Assembly: GCA_035373905.1 (NCBI GenBank)
Contig: DAOSOK010000006.1
Span: 114,189 to 178,188 of the forward strand
From: Candidatus Ozemobacteraceae bacterium
GTDB lineage: Bacteria > Muiribacteriota > Ozemobacteria > Ozemobacterales > Ozemobacteraceae
Direction of reading: 5' to 3'
Length of the DNA stretch: 64,000 bases
The notes under the pieces are model-generated. The model was not told the origin of the DNA, searched no databases, and saw only the letters and a program-made list of their open reading frames with translations. A program made the translations under genes and the position numbers. Numbering within the stretch: position 1 is the first letter of the stretch; each line of letters opens with the position of its first letter. Positions 50,384 through 59,158 of the stretch are shown here, piece after piece.

Positions 50384-51748
50384 CTACTCGCCCATGTAGT
50401 CTTCGGTCATGACGGTCTCGAGGTTGTCGAACCGCGCGAAATGCGGGAAGAACGCCATTTCGCAGGTGCCGACCGGCCCGTTGCGCTGTTTGGCGATGAT
50501 GACCTCGGCCTTGTTTTTGCTTTCTTCTTTCTTCTGATTATAATATTGATCGCGATACAAAAAGATGACGACGTCGGCGTCCTGTTCGATGGCGCCGGAT
50601 TCGCGGAGGTCGGACAGCATCGGCCTCTTGTCGGTGCGCGACTCGACGGCACGTGACAGCTGGGACAGGCAGATGACGGGCACATTCAGCTCGCGGGCGA
50701 TTCCCTTGAGTCCGCGGGAGATGGCCGAGATTTCCTGCACGCGGTTGTCCTGGCTGCTGCCGCCGCTCTGCAGGCTCATCATCTGCAGGTAGTCGATGAC
50801 GATGAGGCCGATGTTCTCCTGGGCCTTGGCGCGGCGGGCCTTGCTGCGGACCTCCATGAGGGTCGCGTTCGGCGAGTCGTCGATGAAGATGGGGGTTTCC
50901 TCGAGCACCCCGGCCGTCATGGTCAGCTTCGCCCAGTCCTCGTCGGCAAGGAAGCCGTTGCGGATCTTCTGGCCGTCGATGCGGGCCTCGGACACGATGA
51001 GGCGCTGCATGAGCTGCTTGCACGACATTTCGAGCGAGAATATGAGCACGGGAACGGCGTTGACGGCGGCCACGTGCTGGGCGATGTTCAGACAGAAGGC
51101 GGTTTTCCCCATCGACGGGCGGGCCGCGACGATGATCAGGTCCGACGGCTGGAAGCCGGAGGTCATCTCGTCGAGCTTCGTAAAACCCGTCGCCACGCCG
51201 GTGACGGACTGTTTGTGCTCATACAGGCGTTCGAGCTGGTTGAACGTGTCGGCGACCAGGTCGCGGATGCGCACGTAGGATTGCGTCTTGCCCATCTGGG
51301 TGAGCTGGAGCACCTTCTGCTGCGCCTCGTCAAGGACGGTCTGGGCGACCACCTGCGGCTCGAAGGCGGTGCGTGCGATCTCGCCGCTGACGCCGATCAG
51401 CTGCCGAAGCAGGGATTTTTCCTTGACGATCTTCGCGTAGTGCTCCGCGTTCGCCGCCGTGGGAACAACGTTCAGCAACTGGGCCAGGTAGCTCGCGCCG
51501 CCGACGTCCTGCAGCTGGTTCTGCGCGCGAAGCTCCTCCTGCAGCGTGACCATGTCGCAGGGCTTGTTCGCCTGATACAGGTTCACGAGCGCCTGGAAGA
51601 TGGCACGGTGAGAGGCCTGGTAAAAGTCGTCGGCGACGATGAACTCGACGGCCTTCACGACCGCATCGACGTCCATCATCATCGAGCCGAGCAGGGCCTG
51701 CTCCGCCTCGAGATTCTGCGGGGGAATTTTCTGGAACGTATCGCTCAT
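50384..51748 (-). CDS. dnaB: Replicative DNA helicase DnaB
   Basis: DnaB is the hexameric fork helicase. The 454-residue protein has an N-terminal domain (LEAEQALLGSMMMDVDAV), a linker helix and a RecA-like core with Walker A ARPSMGKTAF, Walker B LIVIDYLQMM, and AISRGLKGIARELNVPVICLSQL. Full-length, no intein. GAGGTGAG precedes the ATG. The order rpsF-ssb-rpsR-DUF2232-rplI-dnaB is a conserved bacterial cluster. Confidence 0.97.
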   Translation of the reverse strand: MSDTFQKIPPQNLEAEQALLGSMMMDVDAVVKAVEFIVADDFYQASHRAIFQALVNLYQANKPCDMVTLQEELRAQNQLQDVGGASYLAQLLNVVPTAANAEHYAKIVKEKSLLRQLIGVSGEIARTAFEPQVVAQTVLDEAQQKVLQLTQMGKTQSYVRIRDLVADTFNQLERLYEHKQSVTGVATGFTKLDEMTSGFQPSDLIIVAARPSMGKTAFCLNIAQHVAAVNAVPVLIFSLEMSCKQLMQRLIVSEARIDGQKIRNGFLADEDWAKLTMTAGVLEETPIFIDDSPNATLMEVRSKARRAKAQENIGLIVIDYLQMMSLQSGGSSQDNRVQEISAISRGLKGIARELNVPVICLSQLSRAVESRTDKRPMLSDLRESGAIEQDADVVIFLYRDQYYNQKKEESKNKAEVIIAKQRNGPVGTCEMAFFPHFARFDNLETVMTEDYMGE

Positions 51749-51856
51749 CGTCTCACCTCGAACCCGTCGCCGTCGCGCACTCTTCCCGGATCACGTCGAT
51801 TCTACCCCAAAGACCACGCCAAAACACGTCGCAGAAACTGCCGTTTTCGACAAAGA

Positions 51857-51886
51857 GATCCGAAGAAGACGGATCTTCTCCGGATC
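51857..51886 (-). terminator. Hairpin between rplI and dnaB
   Basis: A 13-bp stem (GATCCGAAGAAGA with TCTTCTCCGGATC, one G:U pair in the minus-strand RNA) with a four-base loop. Only a weak T tract follows, so it may attenuate transcription or protect the ribosomal mRNA more than end it. Confidence 0.6.
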
Positions 51887-51906
51887 CCCTCGTCGATACA
51901 GACGGA

Positions 51907-52371
51907 TCAGGCGGTGACTTCGGCGGCTTCCTCGGGGAGGACGACGAGCTTCACGGTAGCCTTCACGTCGGTGAAGAGCTTCACGGTGACTTCGTGTTCG
52001 CCGAGCTCCTTGATGTGCTCGACGACGACGCTGCGCTTGTCGAGCTGCATGTCGATCTTCTTGCCGATCAGCTCGGCGATCTCGGTGTTGGTGACGGAGC
52101 CGAACAAGCGGCCCTTCTCACCTGACTTGCGGGTGATCTTGATGGTGAGACCGTCGATCTTCTTGGCGACCGCCTGGGCCTCTTCCTTTTCCTTTACTTC
52201 CTGGCGCTTCCAGGAGTGCTTGAGCATCTCGAGGTTCTTCATGGTGCCCGGGGTGACCGGCACGGCCAGGTTGCGGGGGAACAGGAAGTTGCGGGCATAC
52301 CCTTCGGCGACGCGCTTGGTCTCGCCGCGCTTGCCGACGCTTCCGACGTTCTGGATCAACAGGACTTGCAT
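51907..52371 (-). CDS. rplI: 50S ribosomal protein L9
   Basis: A 154-residue L9: MQVLLIQNVGSVGKRGETKRV and VAEGYARNFLFPRNLA form the rRNA-binding N-domain; then a long connecting helix and a C-domain with GRLFGSVTNTEIAELI. GGAGGAAT precedes the ATG. Confidence 0.98.
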   Translation of the reverse strand: MQVLLIQNVGSVGKRGETKRVAEGYARNFLFPRNLAVPVTPGTMKNLEMLKHSWKRQEVKEKEEAQAVAKKIDGLTIKITRKSGEKGRLFGSVTNTEIAELIGKKIDMQLDKRSVVVEHIKELGEHEVTVKLFTDVKATVKLVVLPEEAAEVTA

Positions 52372-52383
52372 GGTAATTCCTCC

Positions 52384-53532
52384 TCAGAATTGATCGAAGA
52401 ATGACGACTCTCCGTCGTCGTTGTTCACTTTTTTGGGCGGTGGGGCCCGGAAATCGAGCCACACGTCGGCGATGCCGGCCCAGACGAGCAACTGGGTCAT
52501 CAGCAGGGCCAGGATCGACAGGCCGAACCGGTTCGGCGTGCTGATCTCATTTTTCTCGAAGAAGTAGAACAGCAGGGACATCCCGACGATGAAGTACAGG
52601 ATCTTGCTGACGGCGATGCAGTTCGCGCCAATCACCCGGACGATGTGCCGGATCTCGATCTGAACGATCCCGTCGGCGCCGTTGTAGAGCAGCCAGCCGG
52701 CGAGGAACATCCAGATCAGCCTCCAGTCAAACCGCCAGCTTGAGAAGGCGGGAAGCGGCTGCACCACCAGCCCGTGCCTCGGGGCCGCCATCGACATGCC
52801 CAGATACATGACCGTCAGGGAGAACAGGTGCCAGCCGAAGAAAAAGGTCACCGGAACCAGCAGCGCGACGAACTCCATCCAGTCGCGGAACTGGCGCATC
52901 ACCGCTTCCGTCGCCTCGGCGGCCTCGGCCGCTTCGGTCAAGCCGATGACGGAGGTATCGGAACCGGGGACGACCGCGGTTTCGCTTGGTGCAGCGCTCT
53001 TCGCGGAGACGTCGTCGCCGGGCGTTTTCCCGGGAGTCGTCGCGGCGGGTTTCGATACGACGCTCCGGGTGTTGAGCTTGCGCACCTGCTCTTCGAGGAC
53101 TTTCGCCTGGCTCTCGAACACGCTTCTCAGCTTCCAGACACGGACGCCCGCATCGCCGAACAGCGGGGAAACACTCCAGAGACAGAAGGAAAACAGCATC
53201 GCGCCGGCAAGCGAGACCCCAATCGCCCGCAGGGCGGGCGTTCCCTGCGCCATGGCGCGCGCCAGCAGGCCCGCAGGAAGCAGCAGGGCCGGAACGAACA
53301 GGATTCCCGCCGCCGGGCCGCCGTAGGCCGTCAGCCCGGCGATCGTCAAACCGGCATACAGGACGAACCAGTCGCCGCCCCACGCCAGCCCGGCGAATAC
53401 GGCAGGCACGCCGGCCGCCGCCATCAGCAGCGTAGTGAACAGCGGGGTGTGTAGAGAGACGAACAGCGTCACCAGCGTGAGAGCCGCCATGAGGGCGGTC
53501 CCAGCGGGACGCTGTTCGACGATCTTGTTCAT
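52384..53532 (-). CDS. DUF2232 (YybS-like) membrane protein
   Basis: A 382-residue polytopic protein (about eight helices) in the slot between rpsR and rplI where DUF2232/YybS proteins usually lie. A hydrophilic loop rich in Ala, Ser and Thr (residues ~145-215, e.g. KPAATTPGKTPGDDVSAKSA) interrupts the helices and is longer than I would expect. Function of the family is unknown. Confidence 0.75.
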   Translation of the reverse strand: MNKIVEQRPAGTALMAALTLVTLFVSLHTPLFTTLLMAAAGVPAVFAGLAWGGDWFVLYAGLTIAGLTAYGGPAAGILFVPALLLPAGLLARAMAQGTPALRAIGVSLAGAMLFSFCLWSVSPLFGDAGVRVWKLRSVFESQAKVLEEQVRKLNTRSVVSKPAATTPGKTPGDDVSAKSAAPSETAVVPGSDTSVIGLTEAAEAAEATEAVMRQFRDWMEFVALLVPVTFFFGWHLFSLTVMYLGMSMAAPRHGLVVQPLPAFSSWRFDWRLIWMFLAGWLLYNGADGIVQIEIRHIVRVIGANCIAVSKILYFIVGMSLLFYFFEKNEISTPNRFGLSILALLMTQLLVWAGIADVWLDFRAPPPKKVNNDDGESSFFDQF

Positions 53533-53597
53533 GATGCGCAGCTCTTGTCGGGCATCGGCCGCGGTAAGGAAGCGTCCCTTCCGCGGCCGCCCGCGCC

Positions 53598-53843
53598 TCA
53601 GGCGGCGATGAAGGGCAGCAGGGCGATGTTACGGGCGCGCTTGATGGCGCCGGTCAGCATGCGCTGATGCTCGCTGCAGGTGCCGGTGGTGCGGCGGCTG
53701 ACGATCTTGCCGCGATCGTTGATGAAGCGGCGAAGTTTGTTGGTGTCTTTATAATCGATGAACGTCGACTTGTCCTTGCAGAACTGGCACACCTTCCGGT
53801 GGCGGGGACGACGCATTTCGCGAGGGGAATCGTTTTCGGCCAT
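53598..53843 (-). CDS. rpsR: 30S ribosomal protein S18
   Basis: An 81-residue S18 with KVCQFCKDK near the start (a Cys pair, suggesting the zinc-type form), TFIDYKDTNKLRRFINDRGK and RRTTGTCSEHQRML. It binds S6 in the 30S platform. Confidence 0.97.
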   Translation of the reverse strand: MAENDSPREMRRPRHRKVCQFCKDKSTFIDYKDTNKLRRFINDRGKIVSRRTTGTCSEHQRMLTGAIKRARNIALLPFIAA

Positions 53844-53909
53844 GATACCTATATCCTCCAGAATTTTTCAAACAGACCGGGCCATGCCCGGCACGGAATT
53901 CGAATCGGA

Positions 53910-54356
53910 TCAGAAGGGCACTTCGTCGCCGCCGGGAGCCGGATAATCGGCATCGCCGCCGCCGTAGTCGGGCGCCACGTCGCCGCCCTCGTCGGGGCCG
54001 CGGCCGGCACCGCCGGGACCGCCGGCGCCGCCGAGGAACTGGACGCTGTCGGCGATGATCTCGGTCACGGTGCGCTTCTGCTTGTCCTGGGTCTCGTAGG
54101 TGCGATTCTGCAGGCGCCCCTCGACGAAGACCGGCCGGCCTTTCGTGAGGAACTTGCTGCAGTTTTCACCCGACTTGCCCCAGACGACGATGTTGAAGTA
54201 GTTGACTTCCTTCTTCATTTCGCCGTCGCCGCCTTTGAACTGGCGGTTCACGGCAATCGCGAACTTTGCGACGGCCGTTCCCTGAGGGGTGTATTTCAAC
54301 TCGGGGTCACGAGTGAGGTTCCCCATCAGGAACACTTTGTTGAGATTAGCGGCCAT
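53910..54356 (-). CDS. ssb: Single-stranded DNA-binding protein
   Basis: A 148-residue SSB: OB fold from NKVFLMGNLTRDPELKYTPQ through NYFNIVVWGKSGE, a Gly-rich linker, and the acidic C-terminal tip DEVPF that recruits partner proteins. It starts 15 bases after the rpsF stop. Confidence 0.97.
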   Translation of the reverse strand: MAANLNKVFLMGNLTRDPELKYTPQGTAVAKFAIAVNRQFKGGDGEMKKEVNYFNIVVWGKSGENCSKFLTKGRPVFVEGRLQNRTYETQDKQKRTVTEIIADSVQFLGGAGGPGGAGRGPDEGGDVAPDYGGGDADYPAPGGDEVPF

Positions 54357-54371
54357 GCGCGTCGTTCTCGA

Positions 54372-54695
54372 TTACTGGGGGCGGGCGGTGGTCATGAAGC
54401 GCAGGATGTTCTGATTGATCAGATAGAAGCGCTCCAGTTCGCGGAGAACGTCGCCGGTGCCCTTGAAGTCGATGAGGACGTAGTAGCCCTCATTGTGCTT
54501 CTCGACGGGATACGCGAGCATGCGCTTGCCCCAGCGGTTGACCTTCTCGACCTGGCCGCCGTAGCGGGTGATGGCGCCCTCGATCTTCGCAACGACAGCG
54601 TCGACGGCGTCCTCGGCAATGTTGGGTTCGGTGAAAAACAGGGTTTCGTAAGGTTTCACAGGGTCGTAATGACCTCCCTCCGGATGAATGAACAT
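54372..54695 (-). CDS. rpsF: 30S ribosomal protein S6
   Basis: S6 family protein, KPYETLFFTEPNIAEDAVDA then WGKRMLAYPVEKHNEGYYVL. ATG 54695 gives 107 residues. A GTG at 54656 would give the more usual short N-terminus and has GGAGGGAGG upstream at a slightly long spacing, so the start is uncertain. First gene of the S6-SSB-S18 operon. Confidence 0.93.
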   Translation of the reverse strand: MFIHPEGGHYDPVKPYETLFFTEPNIAEDAVDAVVAKIEGAITRYGGQVEKVNRWGKRMLAYPVEKHNEGYYVLIDFKGTGDVLRELERFYLINQNILRFMTTARPQ

Positions 54696-54743
54696 TCAGC
54701 CCCCGGCCTGACCCGGACGCGGGAGCAGGGAATGGTACCCTGC

Positions 54744-54772
54744 AGGATAACATGAATCGAATGCCGTTTCAA
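54744..54772 (-). promoter_or_regulatory. Promoter of the rpsF-ssb-rpsR-rplI-dnaB operon
   Basis: On the minus strand TTGAAA and TATCCT with a 17-base spacer; the likely transcription start is ~42 bases before the rpsF ATG at 54695. The short leader can form small GC hairpins. Confidence 0.8.
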
Positions 54773-54801
54773 GTCCCGCTCACGGAAAACAGCGAGGCGG
54801 T

Positions 54802-55959
54802 TCACTCAATCGTCTCCAGGGGCTCGACGGGCGCGCCGTCGCTCCAGGTTCCGGTCGCGCGTGAAGCGGGAGTTCGCAGCAGCGCGTCGTCGCGGCTTCC
54901 GCCGTGGAACGCCGCGTCGATCAACCGGTCGAGGCACCGCCACGTCACCCACCAGTCGAGCGCGTCGGGCTGCCGGGCGGCATTTCGTTCGAGTCCGGGC
55001 GCCCCGAGCAGTTTCTCGAACACTTTTCCGGCCAGTCGCTTCAGCCTCGGAAAACGCGTCGGAGCACTCGGCTGGCCCGTCGCGCCGTCTATATCATACG
55101 ATACATCTGCTGCCAGCGGGAAAAAGTGATCGGCGACCATCGGGGGCTCCCCGTGCCGATCAGACCGCACGAGCGCGATCACGTTGTCAGCCGAAGCGAC
55201 GCCGGTCGCCCGGTCGTGGAACACGCGGCCCCGCTCGAGCGTCACGCGCCGGTCCTCGTCGCCGATCAGCGTCAGCAGCATCGTGCCGGACGGAATCTGC
55301 GCCAGGTCCTCGATGAGGCTCTTCGGCCGCAGATGGAGCCGGTTCGCCGACTCGCTGTCCACCGCATCGGCGCCCTCGACGCTCAGGACGGCGAGCGGCT
55401 TCGGCAATCCTTCGCGGGCGGCCACCGCGGCGAGATTCATCGCCATGCAGCCGCCCAGGGAATGGCCGGCCAGCACCATCCCTTCGGGGCGCGGCCTGGC
55501 GCGGCCCGGCTTTTCGAGTTCGGCAAGCGCACGTTTCAGGGCCGCGACGGCATGCGGCACCGGCTCGCGCACCTGCATCCGGCCCGTCTGGTAAACGAGC
55601 CAGACGACGATGTTCCCGCGTCGGGCGAGATGCTCGATCCAGGCGCCCTGCCCTCTCGGATTGATCCCCAGCCACCCGTGCAGGAGAACCACGAGCGGCG
55701 CCGATGCGGGAACCGGGTCGGCCGGCGTGACGAGAAGAAACGCCTCTTCCCCGGCACCCTGCCAGAGGCGCTCCGTCCGCGCGTGGGGATAGACCGGCGC
55801 GCCCGGCCCCGACATCGGCGGCCCCGGAGGAAGGGGTTTCCGCTCGGGACCTTCGACGGTTTCTCCCGGACAAATGCTTCCCAGGAGACAGAACGACGCG
55901 ACAAGGACCATCAACGATGCCCGCCCCAGATATCGCCTTGCGTGATTCCGAATGTTCAT
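54802..55959 (-). CDS. Exported alpha/beta hydrolase
   Basis: A 385-residue protein with signal MVLVASFCLLGSICPG (lipoprotein-like or Sec) and an alpha/beta hydrolase fold: oxyanion region LVVLLHGWLGINP, nucleophile elbow AGHSLGGCMAM (Ser), acidic residue near TLIGDEDRRV and a late His (MVADHFFPLAADV). Likely a lipase, esterase or acyl hydrolase of the envelope. It starts eight bases after the nth stop, giving a polX-nth-hydrolase operon, although the function seems unrelated to DNA repair. Confidence 0.78.
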   Translation of the reverse strand: MNIRNHARRYLGRASLMVLVASFCLLGSICPGETVEGPERKPLPPGPPMSGPGAPVYPHARTERLWQGAGEEAFLLVTPADPVPASAPLVVLLHGWLGINPRGQGAWIEHLARRGNIVVWLVYQTGRMQVREPVPHAVAALKRALAELEKPGRARPRPEGMVLAGHSLGGCMAMNLAAVAAREGLPKPLAVLSVEGADAVDSESANRLHLRPKSLIEDLAQIPSGTMLLTLIGDEDRRVTLERGRVFHDRATGVASADNVIALVRSDRHGEPPMVADHFFPLAADVSYDIDGATGQPSAPTRFPRLKRLAGKVFEKLLGAPGLERNAARQPDALDWWVTWRCLDRLIDAAFHGGSRDDALLRTPASRATGTWSDGAPVEPLETIE

Positions 55960-55966
55960 GTCCGTG

Positions 55967-56722
55967 TCAAAGCCTTTTTGGACAGTGAGCGGCGAGTTCG
56001 CAACCGGCGCAGTCGGGCGTCCGGGCGGAACAGCGGGCGCGGCCGTGGAGGATGATCGCGTGAGAAAAGGCGATCCAGCGGTTCCTTGGGATCAGCTTCA
56101 TCAGGTCGGCTTCGATCTTTTCGGCGTCCGTCTCGTTCGTGAGGCCGAGCCGCCAGGAAAGACGCGTCACGTGCGTGTCGACGACGACGCCGGAGGCGAT
56201 ACCGAACGCCGTGCCCAGCACCACGTTCGCCGTCTTGCGGCCCACGCCGGGCAGGACGACCAACTCCTCGAGCGTTTTGGGAACCATGCCGCCGTGTTTT
56301 TCGACGAGCGCTTTCGCGCACGATATAATATTTTTCGCTTTATTTCTGAAAAATCCCGTCGAGCGGATATCGTTCTCGAACGCCGTCTGATCGGCACGGG
56401 CGAAATCGGCAGCCGTGCGGTATTTTTCGAACAGCGTCGCCGTGACCATGTTCACCCGCTCGTCGGTGCACTGGGCCGACAGGATGGTCGACACAAGCAG
56501 CTGGAGCGGGTTCTCATGTTTCAGGGCGCAGTGGGGATCGGGATAGATCGAGAACAGCGACTCGAGCAGGGCCGGCACGCGGGCCGGCGCTGTTTTCACC
56601 GGATCGGTTCCGGCCTTCGGCGCGACGGCCGCCACGAGGTGCTTTCCCCGAGCAGGCGCCTTGGTTCCGGCAGCAGCTGCCGTCTTCGTTCCAGCCATTC
56701 GTTTCGCAGGCATCCGGTTCAT
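55967..56722 (-). CDS. nth: Endonuclease III
   Basis: Nth removes oxidised pyrimidines and nicks the abasic site. After a basic, Ala-rich N-terminal extension (~48 residues, disordered), the core has STILSAQCTDERVN, the HhH LPGVGRKTANVVL with catalytic Lys, VDTHVTRLSWRL with catalytic Asp, and a 4Fe-4S loop C-x6-C-x2-C-x5-C (CSARTPDCAGCELAAHC). The start overlaps the polX stop by four bases, pairing two base-excision repair enzymes. Confidence 0.95.
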   Translation of the reverse strand: MNRMPAKRMAGTKTAAAAGTKAPARGKHLVAAVAPKAGTDPVKTAPARVPALLESLFSIYPDPHCALKHENPLQLLVSTILSAQCTDERVNMVTATLFEKYRTAADFARADQTAFENDIRSTGFFRNKAKNIISCAKALVEKHGGMVPKTLEELVVLPGVGRKTANVVLGTAFGIASGVVVDTHVTRLSWRLGLTNETDAEKIEADLMKLIPRNRWIAFSHAIILHGRARCSARTPDCAGCELAAHCPKRL

Positions 56723-58446
56723 CCTTTCCGCCCGGTTTTCCGTCCACGGAACCAGGCTGTCACCTCATCCGAGGTCATGCTGTTCAGAAGCTGTCCGGCT
56801 TCGAGGCCGCCCTTGCGGGCGATCCCGAGTCCGAACCGGATATAGGCGAGGCTCTCCCTGTCATGGGCATCGGGGCCGATGACGAACATCAGCCCCCGGT
56901 CGCGCCAGGCGCGGATTCGCCTCCAATCGAGATCCATCCGCTGGGGCTGGGCGTTGATCTCGACGGCGACCCGGTTGGCGAGGCACGCTTCGAGAACGCG
57001 GTCCAGCTCGATCTCGTATCCTTCCCGCGCGAGCAACAGCCTGCCTTCCGGATGGCCCAGCACGCGAGTGAAGGGATTTTCCACGGCCCTGATCACGCGG
57101 CGGGTCATCTCGTCGCGCGGCATCGTGAATCCCGAGTGAACCGAGGCGATGACGAAATCGAACCCCTCGAGAACATCCTCCGGGTAATCAAGCGATCCGT
57201 CGGGCCGGATATCGCTTTCGATCCCCTTCAGCAGGACCAAGCCGCCGCCGGCGTGCGTGCGGTTCCAGGCGTCGATATCGTGCCGCTGTTTCCTGATCGC
57301 CGCCTCGCCGAGACCACCCGCGTAATGGGCCGACACCGAGTGGTCGCTGATGCCGAGCCAGCTCCAGCCGAGCGCCCGCGCGCCGGCGGCCATGCCGTCG
57401 AGTTCCTCCAGGCCGTCGGAAGCCGTGGTGTGGGCGTGAATCGCACCCTTCAGGTCTTCCGCCCCGACGAGCGCCGGCAGCTTGCCGGTTTCGGCCCATT
57501 CCACCTCGCCCAGCCCCTCGCGAAGCTCGGGTGCGACCCACTCGAGGCCGAGCGCCTCGTAGACCTCCTGCTCGGTCGCCATGGGCGGCGCCGTTTCCCC
57601 GTCATACAGGCCGTATTCGTTCAGCTTCAGCCCCTTCGAGAGGGCGAGTGAGCGCATCTGCGTGTTGTGCTCCTTCGAGCCGGTGAAATAGCAGAGCGCC
57701 GGGCCCAGCGACTCGGGCGGAACGACCCGGAGATCGATCTGCAGGCCGTTTTCCAGCAGGATCGACGATTTCGTCTCACCCGCTGCGATCGTCTTCGATG
57801 CGCCGGGAAACCGCAGAAACGCCGCCATCACGGCAGGCCCGCCGTCCGTCGCGGCAAGCACGTCCAGGTCGCCGACCGTCTCCCGCCGGCGCCGGAAGCT
57901 TCCGGCGGCATGGTATTCGGCCCCCGGAGCCTCCCGGCGAAGCCATTCGAGCAACCGGTTCACGACCGCTTCCGCATCGGAAAAGAGAAAGCGGCCGCTG
58001 AACTTTTTGACAAGTTCTATACCTTCAATAATATTTTTAACGCTTTTTTCGCCGAACCCTTCGAGGGCGACGATCCGGCCATCCGAGCAGGCAGCCTCGA
58101 GCTTGGCCAGGTCATCGATGCCGAGTTTTTCCCGGAGTCGCGCGACCTTTTTCGGCCCGAGGCCGGGAACGCGCATCATCTCGAACAGTCCCGGGGGAAA
58201 CGAGGCCTTCAGCTCGTCCATCTCGGCGAGTCTACCGCTTTCGATGAACTCCCCGACGTGCCTGCACATCGAGTCCCCGAAGCCTTTAGGCGGAGATTCG
58301 AGAAGCTGCTTCAGGGGAACGACCTGGGCCTGGAGCGTCCGCGCGGCGTTCCGGTAGGCGCGCACCTTGAACGGATTCGCGCCCGCAAGTTCCAGCAGGT
58401 CCGCCATTTCCTCGAACAGCGCCATCAGCCGTTCACGGGATTCCAT
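56719..58446 (-). CDS. polX: PolX-type DNA polymerase/PHP phosphoesterase
   Basis: A 575-residue bacterial family X polymerase: N-terminal 8-kDa-like domain (LAGANPFKVRAYRNAARTL), helix-hairpin-helix VPGLGPKKVARLREKLGI, nucleotidyltransferase site VGDLDVLAAT plus the later Asp in QIDLRVV, and a C-terminal PHP domain (IHAHTTASDG, GISDHS, FVIASVHSGF, VIGPDAHD) with 3'-5' exonuclease or AP activity. It fills short gaps in base-excision repair. GGAGGTGA precedes the ATG. It is coupled to nth. Confidence 0.95.
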   Translation of the reverse strand: MESRERLMALFEEMADLLELAGANPFKVRAYRNAARTLQAQVVPLKQLLESPPKGFGDSMCRHVGEFIESGRLAEMDELKASFPPGLFEMMRVPGLGPKKVARLREKLGIDDLAKLEAACSDGRIVALEGFGEKSVKNIIEGIELVKKFSGRFLFSDAEAVVNRLLEWLRREAPGAEYHAAGSFRRRRETVGDLDVLAATDGGPAVMAAFLRFPGASKTIAAGETKSSILLENGLQIDLRVVPPESLGPALCYFTGSKEHNTQMRSLALSKGLKLNEYGLYDGETAPPMATEQEVYEALGLEWVAPELREGLGEVEWAETGKLPALVGAEDLKGAIHAHTTASDGLEELDGMAAGARALGWSWLGISDHSVSAHYAGGLGEAAIRKQRHDIDAWNRTHAGGGLVLLKGIESDIRPDGSLDYPEDVLEGFDFVIASVHSGFTMPRDEMTRRVIRAVENPFTRVLGHPEGRLLLAREGYEIELDRVLEACLANRVAVEINAQPQRMDLDWRRIRAWRDRGLMFVIGPDAHDRESLAYIRFGLGIARKGGLEAGQLLNSMTSDEVTAWFRGRKTGRKG

Positions 58447-58474
58447 CGCTCACCTCCCATTCGGACTCGGATGC

Positions 58475-58504
58475 ACGGTATCGTCAAACATGAAACTCGG
58501 TCAA
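58475..58504 (-). promoter_or_regulatory. Possible promoter of the polX-nth operon
   Basis: On the minus strand TTGACC and TACCGT with an 18-base spacer, just before the GGAGGTGA site of polX. The -10 is weak. Confidence 0.35.
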
Positions 58505-58608
58505 CCGGGTTGCAATTTCGAACCAAATGAGGCAGATTGAATGGGTAGAATGGGCGGGCTGCAAAAGACACACAAGACCCGCCCACATCGTGAAAGGAGC
58601 TTGTACCA

Positions 58609-59094
58609 ATGAAAAAAATGTCCCTGTTCCTGGTCGTCCTGGCCGCGTTCCTCTTCATGGCCGCCTCCGCCGAAGCCGGAAGCTACACGAAGCAGAACCA
58701 TTCGCTGTATCTCGACGGCAAGGTTCTCGTCCGCTTCGACCAGCTTCTCCTGGGCTGGACCCGCGACCAGAAGGAAATCGACCGCATCCGCTTCAAGATG
58801 ACCTGCCTCAAGGGCAAGGCCGTCCTGGACAACGTCGAGTACGTTGACGCCGCGGTCGACGGCAAGGAAGCCGTCCGCTGGGCCAAGTCCCAGTCCCCGA
58901 TGAACCTCGATTTCTCCGCGAAGCTGGGCCACATGGATCGCGCCCATCGCGTCTCGATCGCGCAGACCACCGAGTTCAAGGTCGCCCCGTATGACCTGAA
59001 GACCGCCAAGGTGCGCTTCCACATCCAGGCGTCCGGTCGCAACTACAAAGTGACCTGGGTCCCGCTGACGGGCGAGGTTCACGCCACCTGGTAA
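58609..59094 (+). CDS. Small secreted protein of unknown function
   Basis: A 161-residue protein with a clear signal peptide, MKKMSLFLVVLAAFLFMAAS to about AEAG, then a compact beta-rich domain (NHSLYLDGKVLVRFDQLLLG; YKVTWVPLTGEVHATW) with a single Cys. AAAGGAG lies nine bases before the ATG, and codon use is strongly biased to C-ending codons, as in highly expressed genes. No family recognised. Single gene with its own terminator. Confidence 0.65.
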   Translation: MKKMSLFLVVLAAFLFMAASAEAGSYTKQNHSLYLDGKVLVRFDQLLLGWTRDQKEIDRIRFKMTCLKGKAVLDNVEYVDAAVDGKEAVRWAKSQSPMNLDFSAKLGHMDRAHRVSIAQTTEFKVAPYDLKTAKVRFHIQASGRNYKVTWVPLTGEVHATW

Positions 59095-59114
59095 TCGGTT
59101 CGATCGACTGCAAG

Positions 59115-59145
59115 CCCCGGCCGATGGTGCGGCCGGGGTTTTCTT
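59115..59145 (+). terminator. Intrinsic terminator of the small secreted protein gene
   Basis: An 8-bp stem CCCCGGCC/GGCCGGGG with an eight-base loop followed by TTTTCTTTTC, 20 bases after the stop. Confidence 0.88.
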
Positions 59146-59158
59146 TTCTCGGGTTTTC

